Shown here: piece after piece, positions 1 to 8,576 of the stretch
How the letters are laid out: the number at the start of each line of letters is the position of its first letter
How positions within the stretch are numbered: the first letter of the stretch is position 1
Assembly (NCBI GenBank): GCA_001013295.1
Contig: LAZY01000078.1
Location: 248,001 to 312,000 of the forward strand
Source: Chryseobacterium indologenes
Lineage (GTDB): Bacteria > Bacteroidota > Bacteroidia > Flavobacteriales > Weeksellaceae
Direction: 5' to 3'
DNA: 64,000 nt
Made by a program: the position numbers and the translations under genes
The notes under the pieces: model-generated
Databases searched by the model: none
What the model was told of the DNA's origin: nothing
The model's input: only the letters and a program-made list of their open reading frames with translations

Positions 1-2
1 AC

Positions 3-554
3 GTAATAACGAGCTTTTCAGTTGTGATCATTTTGCTGGCTTCATGTTCGCCTGCTACCGATAAAAAAGTAAACAAAGTTGATTCTACAGCGGCAAAGAC
101 GGATACCGTTTCCATACATACCCCGGAAGTAAAGACCATTTCAAAAGTAGAAGTGCCGGGAGATTTTTCACAACTGGTGCCTATTGATGTATTGGATACC
201 AAAAATGAAAATGTATATGAAAAATATGGTATAGAATTCTCCGGAAACTGTTATTCGTGCGATTTAGCAAGTTTATCCGTAACAGAGAATACCATTAAAT
301 GGACTAATGTATGTGATGAAAAAGATGTCTTTAAAGTAAGTGATTTCTCTGTTTTTGGCGAAGGCAGCAAAACAGTTCTAAAAACAGCAGACAGAACCTA
401 TATTTTAACTCAGATCGATAAAGCTCCCGTATATGAGTTGGTAATAGAAGGTCAGAAACTGGAACTCAATAATAAAAGAATCGCTAAATATTTTACCACC
501 AGGAAGGCATTGCCTCTTTTTAAAGAGCATGACTGTGGTGATTTTGAAGGGTAA
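3..554 (+). CDS. Lipoprotein of unknown function, 5' end outside the window
   Basis: The frame is open to the left edge, so the true start lies upstream; the GTG at 24 falls inside the signal peptide. The visible N-terminus is a hydrophobic run ending in LLASC, a signal peptidase II lipobox, so the product is probably a lipoprotein. The mature part (about 165 residues) has a CYSC pair and two further cysteines and a beta-rich pattern. I do not recognise the family. It converges on infC, with two hairpins between the genes. Confidence 0.7.
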   Translation, partial: VITSFSVVIILLASCSPATDKKVNKVDSTAAKTDTVSIHTPEVKTISKVEVPGDFSQLVPIDVLDTKNENVYEKYGIEFSGNCYSCDLASLSVTENTIKWTNVCDEKDVFKVSDFSVFGEGSKTVLKTADRTYILTQIDKAPVYELVIEGQKLELNNKRIAKYFTTRKALPLFKEHDCGDFEG

Positions 555-572
555 AAACTACTAAAACCTGTA

Positions 573-630
573 AGAAAGAGGGGTGATAAATAAAATACAA
601 ATGATGCTTATATAGCCCCTCTTTCTTTTT
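573..630 (+). terminator. Candidate terminator after the lipoprotein gene
   Basis: An 11-bp perfect stem (573-583 with 616-626) is followed by T residues. The 32-base loop is long for an intrinsic terminator, so this is moderate evidence. Confidence 0.5.
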
Positions 631-662
631 CTTATGGAACCTTTTCCATGAAATTTTTTTAT

Positions 663-692
663 AAAAAAAGCCTCAAAGTAATTTGAGGCTTT
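663..692 (-). terminator. Terminator of the thrS-infC operon
   Basis: A perfect 11-bp stem (667-677 with 682-692) with a 4-base loop lies just past the infC stop and is followed by a T run on the minus strand. It ends the operon directly after infC, so rpmI-rplT do not follow here. Confidence 0.8.
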
Positions 693-714
693 CATATGTA
701 AAATAATAACTGAA

Positions 715-1275
715 TTATTTCGCTGGTTTTTTAGGACTCATCATCATAATCATCCTTTTCCCTTCAAGCTTAGGAAGCTGATCTACCTTACCTACATGCT
801 CAAGTTCCTGAGCTAGTTTTAAAAGTAAGATTTCTCCCTGGTCCTTAAAGATAATTGAACGTCCTTTAAAAAATACGTAGGTCTTTAGCTTAGAACCTTC
901 TTCAAGGAATTTTTCAGCATGCTTTTTCTTAAATTCATAATCATGGTCATCAGTCTGAGGTCCGAAACGAATCTCTTTTACCACCACTTTCACCTGCTTA
1001 GCTTTAAGTTCCTTCTGTTTTTTCTTTTGCTCGTATAAGAATTTTTTGTATTCCAATACTCTTGCAATAAATGGTTCAGCCTTATCAGAAATTACTACTA
1101 AATCCAATTCCTGTTCCGCAGCAATCTGTCTTGCTTTGTCAATTGGATAAATTCCCGGCTCTACGTTATCGCCCACTAAACGAAGCTCTCTCACACGAAT
1201 TTTATCGTTGATCAAGTGAGCGTCCTCTTGTACCGGACGTCTCTGTGGGCCCCTGTTGTTAAATCTTTGTGCTAT
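715..1275 (-). CDS. infC: Translation initiation factor IF-3
   Basis: IF-3 binds the 30S subunit and checks start-codon pairing. The core from INDKIRVRELRLVGDNVEPG onward is typical IF-3: N-domain, basic linker helix (KKKQKELKAKQ) and C-domain (KEIRFGPQTDDHDYEFK). The first ATG/GTG/TTG-type codon is TTG at 1215, but 20 in-frame codons upstream encode an IF-3-like basic N-terminus (RFNNRGPQRRPVQEDAH). The only near-cognate start between the in-frame TAA and TTG 1215 is ATA at 1273-1275, giving 186 aa. infC is a classic gene with a rare AUU/AUA-type start used for self-regulation, so I choose ATA. It lies 96 bp downstream of thrS. Confidence 0.9.
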   Translation of the reverse strand: MAQRFNNRGPQRRPVQEDAHLINDKIRVRELRLVGDNVEPGIYPIDKARQIAAEQELDLVVISDKAEPFIARVLEYKKFLYEQKKKQKELKAKQVKVVVKEIRFGPQTDDHDYEFKKKHAEKFLEEGSKLKTYVFFKGRSIIFKDQGEILLLKLAQELEHVGKVDQLPKLEGKRMIMMMSPKKPAK

Positions 1276-1371
1276 TGTATTATAATTTTATTGGTTAACT
1301 ACTATTTAATTGATTTAAGATTTAAAAATTGAAAGATTCCATTGTTTTTTGAATCCTTCAATCTTTTAATA

Positions 1372-3291
1372 TTAAATGGCTGCTTCCTTTTTGAAGTAAG
1401 CAACGAAATCCTCCAGTTTCATCACTCCAAGATCTCCTTCACCACGTCTTCTTACAGAAATCGTGCCTTCTTTTTCTTCATTTTCTCCTACCACAAGCAT
1501 GAAAGGAATCTTCTTCAATTCCGCATCACGGATCTTTTTCCCTGTCTTCTCGTTTCTGTCATCAATCTGACCGCTAATATCGTGATTTTCTAAAAATTGT
1601 GAAACTTTTTTTGAATAATCTACATATTTTTCACTGATCGGTAGAATAATAAACTGATCCGGGCTCAGCCATAATGGGAAATCACCTGCAGTGTTCTCCA
1701 GCAAAATAGCGATGAAACGCTCCATAGAACCAAATGGTGCTCTGTGGATCATTACCGGTCTGTGTTTTTCATTGTCGCTTCCGATATAGTGAAGATCAAA
1801 TCTTTCCGGTAAGTTATAATCTACCTGGATCGTTCCAAGCTGCCATTTTCTTCCTAAAGCATCTTTCACCATGAAGTCTAGCTTAGGACCGTAGAATGCC
1901 GCTTCACCGTATTCTATTACTGTTTTTAAGCCTTTCTTTTCTGCAGCATTGATGATCGCACTTTCTGCTTTTTCCCAGTTTTCATCAGACCCGATATATT
2001 TTTGTTTGTTTTCAGGATCTCTTAATGAAACCTGAGTCACAAAATCTTCAAAACCTAAAGATTTGAACACATAAAGCGTCAGATCGATTACTTTTTCAAA
2101 TTCTTCAGAAAGCTGATCCGGAGTACAGAATAAGTGAGCATCATCCTGAGTAAATCCACGAACTCTTGTCAACCCGTGAAGCTCTCCACTTTGCTCATAT
2201 CTGTAAACAGTACCGAATTCTGCATATCTCTTAGGCAAATCCCTGTAGCTCCATTGTGAAGTTTTATAAATTTCACAGTGGTGAGGACAGTTCATTGGTT
2301 TTAGCAAGAATTCTTCTCCTTCATTTGGAGTTTTGATCGGCTGGAAGCTGTCTTCTCCATATTTATCCCAGTGTCCGGAAGTTACATACAATTCTTTTGC
2401 CCCGATATGTGGAGACATTACGAATTCATACCCTCCTTTTTTCTGTGCATCTGAAAGGAAATTCTCCAGTTTTCTTCTTAAAGCCGTACCCTTTGGCAAC
2501 CATAATGGTAACCCGGCACCTACTTTTTCAGAGAATGCAAAAATTCCAAGTTCTTTACCCAGTTTTCTGTGATCTCTTCTTTTAGCTTCTTCAAGTCTTT
2601 CAAGATATTCAGTAAGGTCTTTCTGTTTAGGGAAAGAGATACCATAGACTCTTGTCAGCTGTGGGTTCTTTTCATTTCCTCTCCAATAGGCTCCTGCTGC
2701 ATTAAGGATCTTAACCGCTTTTACAATTCCGGTATTCGGAATGTGTCCTCCACGACATAGATCTGTGAAATTATCATGCGTTACAAAAGTGATTTCCCCA
2801 TCGTTAAGATTAGAGATCAGTTCCACTTTGTAAGGATTGTCTGCATAAGTTTTTAGAGCATCTTCTTTAGATACCGGATATAAAGAGAATGTTGAGCCTT
2901 TCTTTGCATTTTCAAGGATCTTCTTTTCAATCTTTTCAAAATCTTTTTCAGATAAGCTTTCATCCCCGAAATCTACGTCATAGTAGAATCCGCTTTCGAT
3001 GGCCGGACCAATGGTCAACTTAGCATTAGGATAAAACTCAAGGATAGCCTGCGCCAAAAGGTGAGCAGAAGAATGCCAGAAAGCTTTCTTACCCATATCA
3101 TCGTTCCAGGTCAAAAGCTGTACCGTAGAATCCGTGGTTATAGGTGTGGTCGTTTCTACTTGTTTGTCATTAACAATTGCGGAAATGGTATTTCTAGCCA
3201 ATCCCTCGCTTATAGATTTTGCCACATCTAGGGGAGTAACTGCGCCCTCGAATTCTTTGACACTATTGTCTGGAAGTGTAATTTTTATCAT
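1372..3291 (-). CDS. thrS: Threonyl-tRNA synthetase
   Basis: Charges tRNA-Thr with threonine. Full-length (639 aa) with the usual order: TGS domain (about 1-62), editing domain with HxxxH (H73, H77 in HSSAHLLAQA) and CRGGH near 182, class II catalytic core with zinc ligands in MNCPHHCEIY, DDAHLFC and the MIHRAPFGSMERF stretch, and a C-terminal anticodon-binding domain. It is the first gene of a thrS-infC operon, the usual bacterial arrangement. A TATTTTTG box (3316-3323, minus strand) fits its promoter. Confidence 0.97.
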   Translation of the reverse strand: MIKITLPDNSVKEFEGAVTPLDVAKSISEGLARNTISAIVNDKQVETTTPITTDSTVQLLTWNDDMGKKAFWHSSAHLLAQAILEFYPNAKLTIGPAIESGFYYDVDFGDESLSEKDFEKIEKKILENAKKGSTFSLYPVSKEDALKTYADNPYKVELISNLNDGEITFVTHDNFTDLCRGGHIPNTGIVKAVKILNAAGAYWRGNEKNPQLTRVYGISFPKQKDLTEYLERLEEAKRRDHRKLGKELGIFAFSEKVGAGLPLWLPKGTALRRKLENFLSDAQKKGGYEFVMSPHIGAKELYVTSGHWDKYGEDSFQPIKTPNEGEEFLLKPMNCPHHCEIYKTSQWSYRDLPKRYAEFGTVYRYEQSGELHGLTRVRGFTQDDAHLFCTPDQLSEEFEKVIDLTLYVFKSLGFEDFVTQVSLRDPENKQKYIGSDENWEKAESAIINAAEKKGLKTVIEYGEAAFYGPKLDFMVKDALGRKWQLGTIQVDYNLPERFDLHYIGSDNEKHRPVMIHRAPFGSMERFIAILLENTAGDFPLWLSPDQFIILPISEKYVDYSKKVSQFLENHDISGQIDDRNEKTGKKIRDAELKKIPFMLVVGENEEKEGTISVRRRGEGDLGVMKLEDFVAYFKKEAAI

Positions 3292-3315
3292 TGTTTACTA
3301 AGAAATTTTAAGATG

Positions 3316-3323
3316 CAAAAATA
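3316..3323 (-). promoter_or_regulatory. Candidate -7 box of thrS
   Basis: TATTTTTG on the minus strand matches the Bacteroidota -7 consensus TAnnTTTG, 25 bp before the thrS start. No convincing -33 TTG was identified. Confidence 0.4.
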
Positions 3324-3383
3324 CGCATTTTTTAGATAAAATACTATATTAGCCTATATTTAGAATGAGAATTAATATTAAAG

Positions 3384-4568
3384 ATGAAAAAGATATTCGT
3401 AGTTTTTGTTTCACTGAGTTCCATATTCGGTTTTTCACAGAAAAATAACTCCAGATTTTCCGTTACCTACAACAAAAATATTGAAACGTATTTCCTGGCA
3501 GAGATCCTCTCAGCAGAACATAGAAAGAACAATAAAGACTTTGAACTCTATAAAATTAAAGAATGTTCTGTTTACCAGCCCATTGTTAAAAAAGCATTAG
3601 AAAAATATGAGCGCCTGAAAAACTCAGATATTGCCGTTTCAACAGCAAAACTCAATGATATTCTGATCGAAAAATACGGTTCATGGAATGATATTCTGAT
3701 GACCCCTTTGATGTATCATAAAGAATTTCCGGCGACAGACTGGATCAATGATTATAAATTTGAAAACAACAATCTCACCAAAGAACAGAACAGAGAAGCT
3801 ACAGATTTAATTAAAAATTATCTTTCTGAGCTCTCAAAATTCTACGTTAAAGAGAATATTGCACAGTTTTTTAACGAAAATAAAGACTTTTACAACGCTG
3901 GAATACAGGAGTACAACAAACAGATTCCTGCCGGGTTCACCAATGCTATGGAACAGTTTTATGGAGAAGGATTCAATGCCTATACTATTTTGATTTCTCC
4001 CATGATGATGTGGCCTATAGAAAATAATGAAGGACGTGGGATTGCCGCAGAGGTAATTTTAAAATCCGGAAAAAAGAATATTTATGAAGTGGCAAGTCCT
4101 TTTGTAAAGGTGGAAAAACCGGGAGAGTTCGGGTATGATAACCAATTTCAGGCAAGATTTCTAAGCGTTCATGAATTTGGTCATTCATTCGTTAATAAAG
4201 AGGTTTATAAGCATAAAGACAGACTTCAAAAATTCAAAGATCTCTTTGAAAAGTCAAAATTAAAAGAGGCTATGATCAAAACCGGAGGTTATGGAGACTA
4301 TCAGATTTGTGTCGCTGAGCATTTGGTGAGGCTGGGGGAAATTCAGACGGCAAGAATCCAGAAAGATCCGGAAAGAGCTCAAAGGCTGGAAGACTATCAT
4401 TTGAAAAATAACTTTATTTTCCTGCCACAATTAGAAGAAAAGATAAAGGAATATAATGCCAACCGTAAAAAATATAAAACTTTCGGAGATTTTGTGCCTC
4501 AGTTGTTAGATATTTTTGAAAATACAGATATTGAATTTATCAATAATGCGTTAATTGAAAACAAGTAA
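3384..4568 (+). CDS. Secreted DUF4932 metallopeptidase-like protein
   Basis: A 394-aa protein with a signal peptide (about 1-18, cleavage after GFS or nearby). Near residue 262 it carries HEFGHSF, an HExxH-type zinc site, in the position expected for DUF4932 proteins, which are common in Flavobacteriia and predicted to be metallopeptidases; substrate unknown. The rest is mostly helical. It ends 25 bp before the M19 dipeptidase start and the pair probably forms an operon, suggesting a shared role in peptide breakdown (inference). Confidence 0.8.
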   Translation: MKKIFVVFVSLSSIFGFSQKNNSRFSVTYNKNIETYFLAEILSAEHRKNNKDFELYKIKECSVYQPIVKKALEKYERLKNSDIAVSTAKLNDILIEKYGSWNDILMTPLMYHKEFPATDWINDYKFENNNLTKEQNREATDLIKNYLSELSKFYVKENIAQFFNENKDFYNAGIQEYNKQIPAGFTNAMEQFYGEGFNAYTILISPMMMWPIENNEGRGIAAEVILKSGKKNIYEVASPFVKVEKPGEFGYDNQFQARFLSVHEFGHSFVNKEVYKHKDRLQKFKDLFEKSKLKEAMIKTGGYGDYQICVAEHLVRLGEIQTARIQKDPERAQRLEDYHLKNNFIFLPQLEEKIKEYNANRKKYKTFGDFVPQLLDIFENTDIEFINNALIENK

Positions 4569-4593
4569 TAAAAGCTATAAATTGCTTCCTGCT

Positions 4594-5568
4594 ATGAATA
4601 CAATAAACATCGATTTACACTGTGATCTGTTATATTATTTATTAAGACCAGACGCAACCATTGACGATAGAGAAATAGGCTGTTCTTTGCCTTATTTAAA
4701 AGAAGGAAATGTAAAACTTCAGGTGATGGCCATCTATTCAGGAACAGGGGGAAACAGTACGGAATATGGACTGCAACAGAGTAAAATATTTTCAGATTTA
4801 ATCAGAAACGAAAATTTTTTCCTTTTTACTCCTGAAAGTCATCAGGCTTCAGAAAATGAAAGTCGGGTAGGAGTGATGGCTTCCATCGAAAACGCTTCCT
4901 CTTTCTGCGAGGAAAATGAAAGCCTGGATTCCGGATTCAAAAAACTGGAAACCATCATTGAAAATACTCAGAAAGTATTGTACATCGGGATTACCCATCA
5001 TTTAGAAAACCGTTTTGGTGGCGGAAACAATGCTACAGCAGGCCTTAAAGATGATGGAAAAGTACTGATCGATTATATCGCAGACAGAAAGATAGCAATT
5101 GATCTGGCTCATACAAGTGATCAGCTGGCGTATGATATATTCAATTATACAGCCCAGCGGAATTATTCAATTCCTATCCTGGCAAGCCATTCTAATTATA
5201 GAAGTATTTATAAAAATAACAGGAATCTTCCTGATGAACTGGCCAAAGAACTGATCAGCAGAAAAGGGCTGATAGGTCTTAATTTTATCAAAGATTATGT
5301 TGATCTTGAACATCCGGAAAGGTTATATGACCATATTCAATACGGACTTGACCTTGGGGCGGAAGATCATATGGCTTATGGAGCAGACTATTTCTATTGG
5401 AAAGATCACCCCGATACTTCCCGTCATCCGTTCTTCTTTCCTGAACATTCCAATGCTTCAGCATTTCCGGCAATCAACAGAGAGATTGAAGAAATATTTT
5501 CCTCTGAGCTTGTAGAGAAAATCAGCCACAGAAATGCACTGAATTTTATAGAAAATATGTATAAATAA
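4594..5568 (+). CDS. Membrane dipeptidase family (peptidase M19)
   Basis: M19 enzymes are zinc dipeptidases of the amidohydrolase fold. The start at ATG 4594 puts the first metal motif (DLHCDLL, HxD) at residues 7-13, normal for cytosolic bacterial members; the upstream TTG at 4555 would overlap the previous gene. Further signatures are ASIENA (bridging Glu), YIGITHH, IDLAHTS and LASHSNY (metal histidines) and the C-terminal YGADYF. The length of 324 aa is typical. No signal peptide is seen, so it is probably cytoplasmic. Confidence 0.88.
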   Translation: MNTINIDLHCDLLYYLLRPDATIDDREIGCSLPYLKEGNVKLQVMAIYSGTGGNSTEYGLQQSKIFSDLIRNENFFLFTPESHQASENESRVGVMASIENASSFCEENESLDSGFKKLETIIENTQKVLYIGITHHLENRFGGGNNATAGLKDDGKVLIDYIADRKIAIDLAHTSDQLAYDIFNYTAQRNYSIPILASHSNYRSIYKNNRNLPDELAKELISRKGLIGLNFIKDYVDLEHPERLYDHIQYGLDLGAEDHMAYGADYFYWKDHPDTSRHPFFFPEHSNASAFPAINREIEEIFSSELVEKISHRNALNFIENMYK

Positions 5569-5662
5569 TACAGTTAGTCGAACATATCAGACAGATAGCG
5601 CAGATTTTATACTTTTATGGGCATTCATTTGCAAAATTTGCCAATCTGCGAGAGATAAAAGG

Positions 5663-5698
5663 AAGCTAGCCGGAGTTGAATCTCAAGCTAGCTTTTTC
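5663..5698 (+). terminator. Hairpin terminator after the dipeptidase gene
   Basis: Stem AAGCTAGC (5663-5670) with GCTAGCTT (5687-5694) followed by TTTCTTTT. It overlaps the stop codon of the convergent gene. Confidence 0.6.
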
Positions 5699-7232
5699 TT
5701 TTATATTTCACTTTCTGTTTGATGATTTCAATCACGTCTACATGTTGAACCTTAGATTTGATCCATCCGTGAATGTCAATATAGAATAAGGACCTTCTGT
5801 AATACTCATTTTCAGAAAATTCTTCAAGCTTTTTATCAAAATTTTCAAAGGCTTTCTGTCTCTGATCCGGAACCTGGTTATTCAGGGTTTTAAAGAACTG
5901 AATGCTTTCAAAATGAAACTCTTCCGGTTTTTTCATTTTTTTTGCAAACTTCAGCGTAGAGGCTATGAATTCATCATAATCTTCATCATTTCCGGACTCA
6001 TATTTGGCCATCAGAATCAGAATTCTGGTATGGAACAGCAAATCTTCCTGTACGTTGCCTTTCGATTCTATCACCCGCATGGAGTATTCAATCGATTTTT
6101 CAAACATTTTACTTCCGAAAAACATGGCCGCCATTTTAAGATAAAGGATCATAAAGTGGTGTTCATCAATTCGTTCCCTGAGTTTTTCCATTTTCAGTTC
6201 AATTTCCGGAATGAGCTTTGTCCCGGTAAAAAATTCACCCTTAACAAAATGAATATTCATCAGGGTATTGTAATGGGTAAGAAATATCAGTGACTGAAGG
6301 TTTTCGTTCTGGGCAAAATTTTCTGCATTGACCATCTTGTTGAAGTTCTCAAAATGCTCTTCCAGAATATCAATATTTCCATACAAAAAAAGAATTTTCA
6401 GCAGGTAAGTGTTGCCTTTGATGTACCAAACCGGATGGCTGTAGATCATTTCTGGCTTTTTGTGAAACAGATCTACCCATTGATAGGCATATTTCAATGT
6501 ATATTTATAATCCTGAAGCAGTTGGTTTTTCCAGACATGGGCTTTGAAATACCATAGTTTTTCAGTGAAATTCAGTTTTTCAAGCCTTATATTTTTGATT
6601 TCTTCGTTGAAAATACTCAGAACCTCTTCCCGGTCAGAATCATTTTTCACATAGCCATGCGTAAGCATTTCACTGTATAATTTCAATGAAAGATTGGAGA
6701 GCTTCGTCGTATAACGGTTTTGTTTGCTGATCTCTCTGGATTCCCGGATCAGTTCCTCTGCACGGCCATCAAAACTTCGGGTAATGAATTGCGATTCAAT
6801 TACTTTTTCAAGGTCGATGATTTCAGAGGCAATACTTTTTTCATCCAGTTCCAATGCAGTCTGCTTCGTTTTGTCCAATATTTTTAAGGCTTGCTTATAA
6901 AGCCCTTTTTGGTACAGAATATTAGCAAAATCAAGCTGCTCCCGAAGCTGAATCCTGTAATTCTGATGACTTGGGTTCATGCGGAGACTTACCAGAATCT
7001 GTTTGTAAAGATGCGCCTTCAGGTTAGAAAGTTGTTGCTTCGTGGATATTTTTTTCTCTATGATGATGCTTTCATCATATTCTTTCATTTTATCAATTTC
7101 GGAAAACAGCAGAAGAAACTTGGCATCTACGTTGATTCCGAGACGGTTGACATACAGCTTAAACTGTCGTTTCTCTGACATGGTCAATGACTTTACCAAT
7201 ACAAACAAAAAATCTTTCTGCAATTCTGCCAT
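5688..7232 (-). CDS. Helical-repeat protein of unknown function
   Basis: A 514-aa cytoplasmic protein with no signal peptide. It is almost wholly helical, with repeated pairs such as LYQKGLYKQALKILDKTKQ near residue 115 that resemble TPR units, so a scaffold or protein-binding role is plausible. No catalytic motif was found. It is divergent from leuA, and its stop overlaps the dipeptidase terminator hairpin. I know of no function for this Flavobacteriia-type family. Confidence 0.75.
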   Translation of the reverse strand: MAELQKDFLFVLVKSLTMSEKRQFKLYVNRLGINVDAKFLLLFSEIDKMKEYDESIIIEKKISTKQQLSNLKAHLYKQILVSLRMNPSHQNYRIQLREQLDFANILYQKGLYKQALKILDKTKQTALELDEKSIASEIIDLEKVIESQFITRSFDGRAEELIRESREISKQNRYTTKLSNLSLKLYSEMLTHGYVKNDSDREEVLSIFNEEIKNIRLEKLNFTEKLWYFKAHVWKNQLLQDYKYTLKYAYQWVDLFHKKPEMIYSHPVWYIKGNTYLLKILFLYGNIDILEEHFENFNKMVNAENFAQNENLQSLIFLTHYNTLMNIHFVKGEFFTGTKLIPEIELKMEKLRERIDEHHFMILYLKMAAMFFGSKMFEKSIEYSMRVIESKGNVQEDLLFHTRILILMAKYESGNDEDYDEFIASTLKFAKKMKKPEEFHFESIQFFKTLNNQVPDQRQKAFENFDKKLEEFSENEYYRRSLFYIDIHGWIKSKVQHVDVIEIIKQKVKYKRKS

Positions 7233-7345
7233 TGTAATTTTTTAAATAGTATAATACTGATTAATAAATAGATATGAGTATTTCTTCAACAGTTGAATAT
7301 TGTAATTTTCAGAAAAATTGAAAATGAAAAAAATATAGCAAGCTG

Positions 7346-7353
7346 TAGTTTTG
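7346..7353 (+). promoter_or_regulatory. Candidate -7 box of the leu operon
   Basis: TAGTTTTG matches TAnnTTTG exactly, 29 bp before leuA. A TTG at 7318-7320 is a possible -33 element, though the spacing is a little long. Confidence 0.4.
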
Positions 7354-7382
7354 AGCCAAAATTAAGTAAAAAACTTTTATTT

Positions 7383-8546
7383 ATGAACTCCGAAAAAATT
7401 GAAATTTTTGATACCACGTTGCGCGATGGAGAACAGGTGCCTGGATGTAAATTGAATACAAAACAGAAACTGATTATTGCTGAAAAGCTTGATGAACTGG
7501 GGGTTGATATCATAGAAGCAGGATTCCCGATTTCCAGTCCTGGAGATTTTGAATCTGTTTCTGAAATTTCAAAACTGGTAAGAAATGCTAAAGTTTGCGG
7601 GCTGACAAGAGCCAATAAAAAAGACATAGATACTGCCGCCGAAGCATTGAAATATGCGAAAAGACCAAGAATACATACCGGAATCGGGACTTCCGATTCT
7701 CACATTCAATATAAATTTAATTCTAACAGAGCGGACATTATCGAGCGTGCTGCAGAAGCCGTAAGATATGCAAAAAGCTATGTAGAAGATGTGGAATTCT
7801 ATGCCGAAGATGCAGGAAGAACCGACAATGAATATCTGGCACAGGTCTGTGAAGCGGTTATCAAAGCAGGAGCGACGGTATTGAATATCCCTGATACAAC
7901 AGGATATTGCCTTCCTGAAGAATATGGGCAGAAAATAAAATACCTGAAAGAAAACGTAAAAGGAATTGAAAAAGCAGTCCTGTCCTGTCATTGTCATAAT
8001 GATCTTGGGCTGGCAACTGCCAATTCTATTTCAGGAGCTATCAATGGAGCACGTCAGATTGAATGTACCATCAACGGATTAGGAGAAAGAGCGGGGAACA
8101 CCGCTTTAGAAGAAGTTGTTATGATCCTGAAACAGCATAAAGATTTAAATCTGTATACAGGCGTCAATTCCAGAATGCTGAATGAAATGAGTACAATGGT
8201 CTCCGACCTTATGGGGATGTCTGTACAGCCGAATAAGGCGATTGTAGGAGCAAATGCTTTTGCACACAGCTCCGGAATTCACCAGGATGGTGTTATTAAG
8301 AACAGAGAGACTTATGAAATTATAGATCCTGCAGAAGTAGGCGTGAATGCTTCTTCCATTGTGCTTACTGCCAGAAGCGGACGTTCAGCATTGGCTTACA
8401 GATTCAAGCATATTGGCCATGATGTGACCAAAAATGAACTGGATTATCTGTATCAGGAATTCTTAAAAATTGCAGACCTTAAAAAAGAAATAGGAAATGA
8501 CGATCTGAACCTTATCATGGAGGCTTTCAGCAGAAAGATAGGATAG
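7383..8546 (+). CDS. leuA: 2-isopropylmalate synthase, short form
   Basis: Condenses acetyl-CoA with 2-oxoisovalerate, the first step of leucine synthesis. The HMGL-like TIM barrel is complete: TLRDGEQVPG near residue 15, SCHCHNDLGLATANS (metal-binding HxH) near 200, GLGERAGNTALEEV near 230, FAHSSGIHQDG near 290. The start at 7383 removes an unconserved extension. At 387 aa it lacks the C-terminal LeuA dimer regulatory domain of enzymes of about 520 aa, where leucine feedback acts. A homocitrate synthase is possible by sequence, but leuC, leuD and leuB follow directly. Confidence 0.92.
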   Translation: MNSEKIEIFDTTLRDGEQVPGCKLNTKQKLIIAEKLDELGVDIIEAGFPISSPGDFESVSEISKLVRNAKVCGLTRANKKDIDTAAEALKYAKRPRIHTGIGTSDSHIQYKFNSNRADIIERAAEAVRYAKSYVEDVEFYAEDAGRTDNEYLAQVCEAVIKAGATVLNIPDTTGYCLPEEYGQKIKYLKENVKGIEKAVLSCHCHNDLGLATANSISGAINGARQIECTINGLGERAGNTALEEVVMILKQHKDLNLYTGVNSRMLNEMSTMVSDLMGMSVQPNKAIVGANAFAHSSGIHQDGVIKNRETYEIIDPAEVGVNASSIVLTARSGRSALAYRFKHIGHDVTKNELDYLYQEFLKIADLKKEIGNDDLNLIMEAFSRKIG

Positions 8547-8576
8547 GTTTGATTTAAAATCAAGATAAAGTAAAAA

